A model generated the notes under the pieces. That model did no database searches. It worked only from the letters and a program-made list of their open reading frames with translations, and was not told the origin of the DNA. This document shows positions 6,851 to 8,226 of a DNA stretch of 8,226 nt, piece after piece; the stretch's first letter is position 1, and every line of letters begins with the position of its first letter. The position numbers were made by a program, and so were the translations under genes. Source of the DNA: Flavobacteriaceae bacterium (GTDB lineage Bacteria > Bacteroidota > Bacteroidia > Flavobacteriales > Flavobacteriaceae); contig CANHNG010000061.1 of assembly GCA_947461915.1 (NCBI GenBank), positions 1 to 8,226 on the forward strand, in the 5' to 3' direction.

Positions 6851-8080
6851 ATGCTGTATTATTTATTTGAATATTTAGACAAAACATTAAATATTTCTGG
6901 AACAGGAGTATTTCAATACATTACTTTCAGATCGGCGTTGGCATTTATGCTTTCCTTGCTTTTATCCACCATTTATGGTAAAAGGGTAGTTAGTTTTTTA
7001 CGAAAACAGCAAATTGGCGAAACGGTTCGTGAATTAGGTTTGGCGGGTCAAAACGAAAAAGCAGGAACCCCAACAATGGGTGGATTGATTATCATATTCG
7101 CCACCTTAATTCCGGTTATCCTTTTTGCTAAACTGCAAAATATATACATTGTACTATTAATTGTAACCACCTTGTGGATGGGAACCATTGGTTTTATTGA
7201 TGATTATATTAAAATTTTTAAAAAGGACAAAGAAGGGTTAAAGGGGATATTTAAGGTTTTCGGACAAGTGGGTTTAGGATTGATTGTGGGTACAGTATTA
7301 TATTTTAATCCGAATGTAACGGTTAGAAAAGATATTGTTGGCAACGAGGTTTACAGAGTAACCTCTGAAAATGTAATTAATCAAACACCAATTTACGAAA
7401 AATCAACGGCGACCACCATTCCTTTCTTCAAAAATAACGAATTCGATTATGCTGAAGTATTGGCCTGGACAGGGGAGGGCTATGAAAAATGGGCTTGGCT
7501 AATATTTATTCCGGTGGTAATTTTTATCATTACGGCAGTTTCAAACGGTGCCAATCTTACCGATGGTATTGATGGACTGGCTGCGGGTACTTCGGCGGTT
7601 TCAGTCCTGGCATTGGGGATTTTCACTTTCGTTTCGGGAAATATTATTTTTTCCAATTATTTGAATATTATGTACATCCCAAATTCGGGTGAGATGACTG
7701 TTTTTATTGCCGCTTTCGTAGGGGCATTAATCGGATTTCTTTGGTATAATTCTTATCCGGCATCCGTATTTATGGGAGACACGGGAAGTTTAACCATTGG
7801 CGGGGTCATAGCTGTTTTGGCTATTGCTGTTCGAAAAGAACTTCTTATCCCATTATTATGCGGAATATTCTTGGTCGAAAATTTGTCAGTTGTTTTGCAA
7901 GTGGCTTATTTTAAATATACCAAAAAACGTTTTGGCGAAGGTCAAAGAATATTTCTAATGGCGCCTTTGCATCACCATTACCAAAAGAAAGGATATCACG
8001 AAAGTAAAATTGTAACCCGATTTTGGATTGTTGCCGTTATGTTAGCCATATTGTCTATTGTGACTTTAAAACTTCGTTAA
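6851..8080 (+). CDS. mraY: Phospho-N-acetylmuramoyl-pentapeptide-transferase MraY
   Basis: MraY is the polytopic membrane enzyme that transfers phospho-MurNAc-pentapeptide from UDP to undecaprenyl phosphate, making lipid I. Active-site motifs are all present: DDY (117-119), NLTDGIDG (235-242), FMGDTGS (307-313) and HHHYQKKG (374-381). Hydrophobic segments are spread as expected for the ten-helix fold. At 409 residues it is about 50 longer than E. coli MraY (360). Much of the excess lies at about 152-213, between the helix after the DDY loop and the helix before NLTDG; family topology places this loop in the periplasm, where MraY carries a beta-hairpin. The TIPFFK segment (189-194) within it appears to match E. 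coli VVPFFK, so the extra part is about 155-187. The start ATG follows an A-rich stretch just after the murE stop. Confidence 0.97.
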   Translation: MLYYLFEYLDKTLNISGTGVFQYITFRSALAFMLSLLLSTIYGKRVVSFLRKQQIGETVRELGLAGQNEKAGTPTMGGLIIIFATLIPVILFAKLQNIYIVLLIVTTLWMGTIGFIDDYIKIFKKDKEGLKGIFKVFGQVGLGLIVGTVLYFNPNVTVRKDIVGNEVYRVTSENVINQTPIYEKSTATTIPFFKNNEFDYAEVLAWTGEGYEKWAWLIFIPVVIFIITAVSNGANLTDGIDGLAAGTSAVSVLALGIFTFVSGNIIFSNYLNIMYIPNSGEMTVFIAAFVGALIGFLWYNSYPASVFMGDTGSLTIGGVIAVLAIAVRKELLIPLLCGIFLVENLSVVLQVAYFKYTKKRFGEGQRIFLMAPLHHHYQKKGYHESKIVTRFWIVAVMLAILSIVTLKLR

Positions 8081-8084
8081 AATC

Positions 8085-8118
8085 AATTAAAAATTCAGAA
8101 TTAAAAATTAAAAATCAG
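8085..8118. repeat. Short AT-rich tandem repeats between mraY and the four-helix-bundle gene
   Basis: The 42-bp gap after mraY is made almost wholly of imperfect repeats. AATTAAAAATT occurs at 8085-8095 and 8099-8109, the first followed by CAG. A third partial copy, TTAAAAATCAG (8108-8118), overlaps the second. The tract starts 4 bp after the mraY stop and ends 4 bp before the next start codon. It contains no hairpin followed by a T-run, so no terminator is visible and transcription may run on. It might mark the edge of inserted DNA, but the other edge lies outside the window. Confidence 0.6.
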
Positions 8119-8122
8119 CGAA

Positions 8123-8226
8123 ATGAAAGAAAATATTATTCAACAAAAATCATTTCTTTTCGCCATAAGGATAATTAATTTATACAAACATTTAACGGCT
8201 GTAAAAAAGGAATTTGTTTTAAGTAA
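8123..8226 (+). CDS. Four-helix-bundle protein of the 23S rRNA intervening-sequence (S23) family, 5' part only
   Basis: The frame opens with ATG at 8123 and runs off the window after 34 codons plus 2 bases. The visible N-terminus (KENIIQQKSFLFAIRI, then NLYKHL and KKEFVLS) matches the first helix of the small four-helix-bundle family related to proteins encoded in 23S rRNA intervening sequences. Full-length members are about 115-125 residues and form pentameric helical bundles; the Avd accessory protein of diversity-generating retroelements has a related fold. The cellular role of free-standing copies is unknown. No Shine-Dalgarno sequence is seen. It follows mraY on the same strand, where murD is normally found, and may be cotranscribed with the dcw genes. 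The family call rests on pattern recognition of a short fragment. Confidence 0.8.
   Translation, partial: MKENIIQQKSFLFAIRIINLYKHLTAVKKEFVLS

Noticed and set aside
8081..8122. Operon terminator after mraY
   Set aside because: The tract has no GC-rich stem and is made of direct repeats, not an inverted repeat followed by a T-run.

Overview
The window looks like chromosomal DNA from a Bacteroidota bacterium, most likely a Flavobacterium-like member of the Flavobacteriia. The base composition is low in G+C and the start codons lack Shine-Dalgarno sequences and sit behind A-rich leaders. The two putative promoters match the Bacteroidota -7 element TAnnTTTG. The MraZ, RsmH and MraY proteins resemble flavobacterial homologues as I remember them. 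No database search was possible, so the genus is an inference.

The window holds the 5' half of a dcw (division and cell wall) cluster and its divergent neighbour. On the minus strand (1-1316) an alpha/beta hydrolase gene is followed after 27 bp by engB, a ribosome-assembly GTPase cut by the left window edge. A 357-bp divergent intergenic region (1317-1673) carries one putative promoter in each direction and, before mraZ, a clear array of GTGGG/GTGGT repeats that looks like the operator of MraZ. On the plus strand run mraZ, rsmH, ftsL, ftsI (with a PASTA domain), murE and mraY (1674-8080). They overlap or are separated by at most 15 bp, which suggests one translationally coupled operon.

The genes link three processes. 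MraZ is the regulator and RsmH methylates 16S rRNA. FtsL and FtsI act at the septum, where FtsI cross-links peptidoglycan. MurE and MraY make the lipid-linked precursor: MurE adds the third stem-peptide residue (meso-DAP by its signature) and MraY transfers the completed muramyl-pentapeptide to undecaprenyl phosphate.

The least expected part is the right edge. After mraY, where murD would usually come, there is a short AT-rich repeat tract and the start of a gene for a four-helix-bundle protein of the 23S rRNA intervening-sequence (S23) family. Such genes are scattered in Bacteroidota genomes and have no established role in cell-wall synthesis. Apart from this and the operator detail, the window is a conventional dcw cluster. 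I see no RNA genes, CRISPR arrays, insertion sequences or broken genes.
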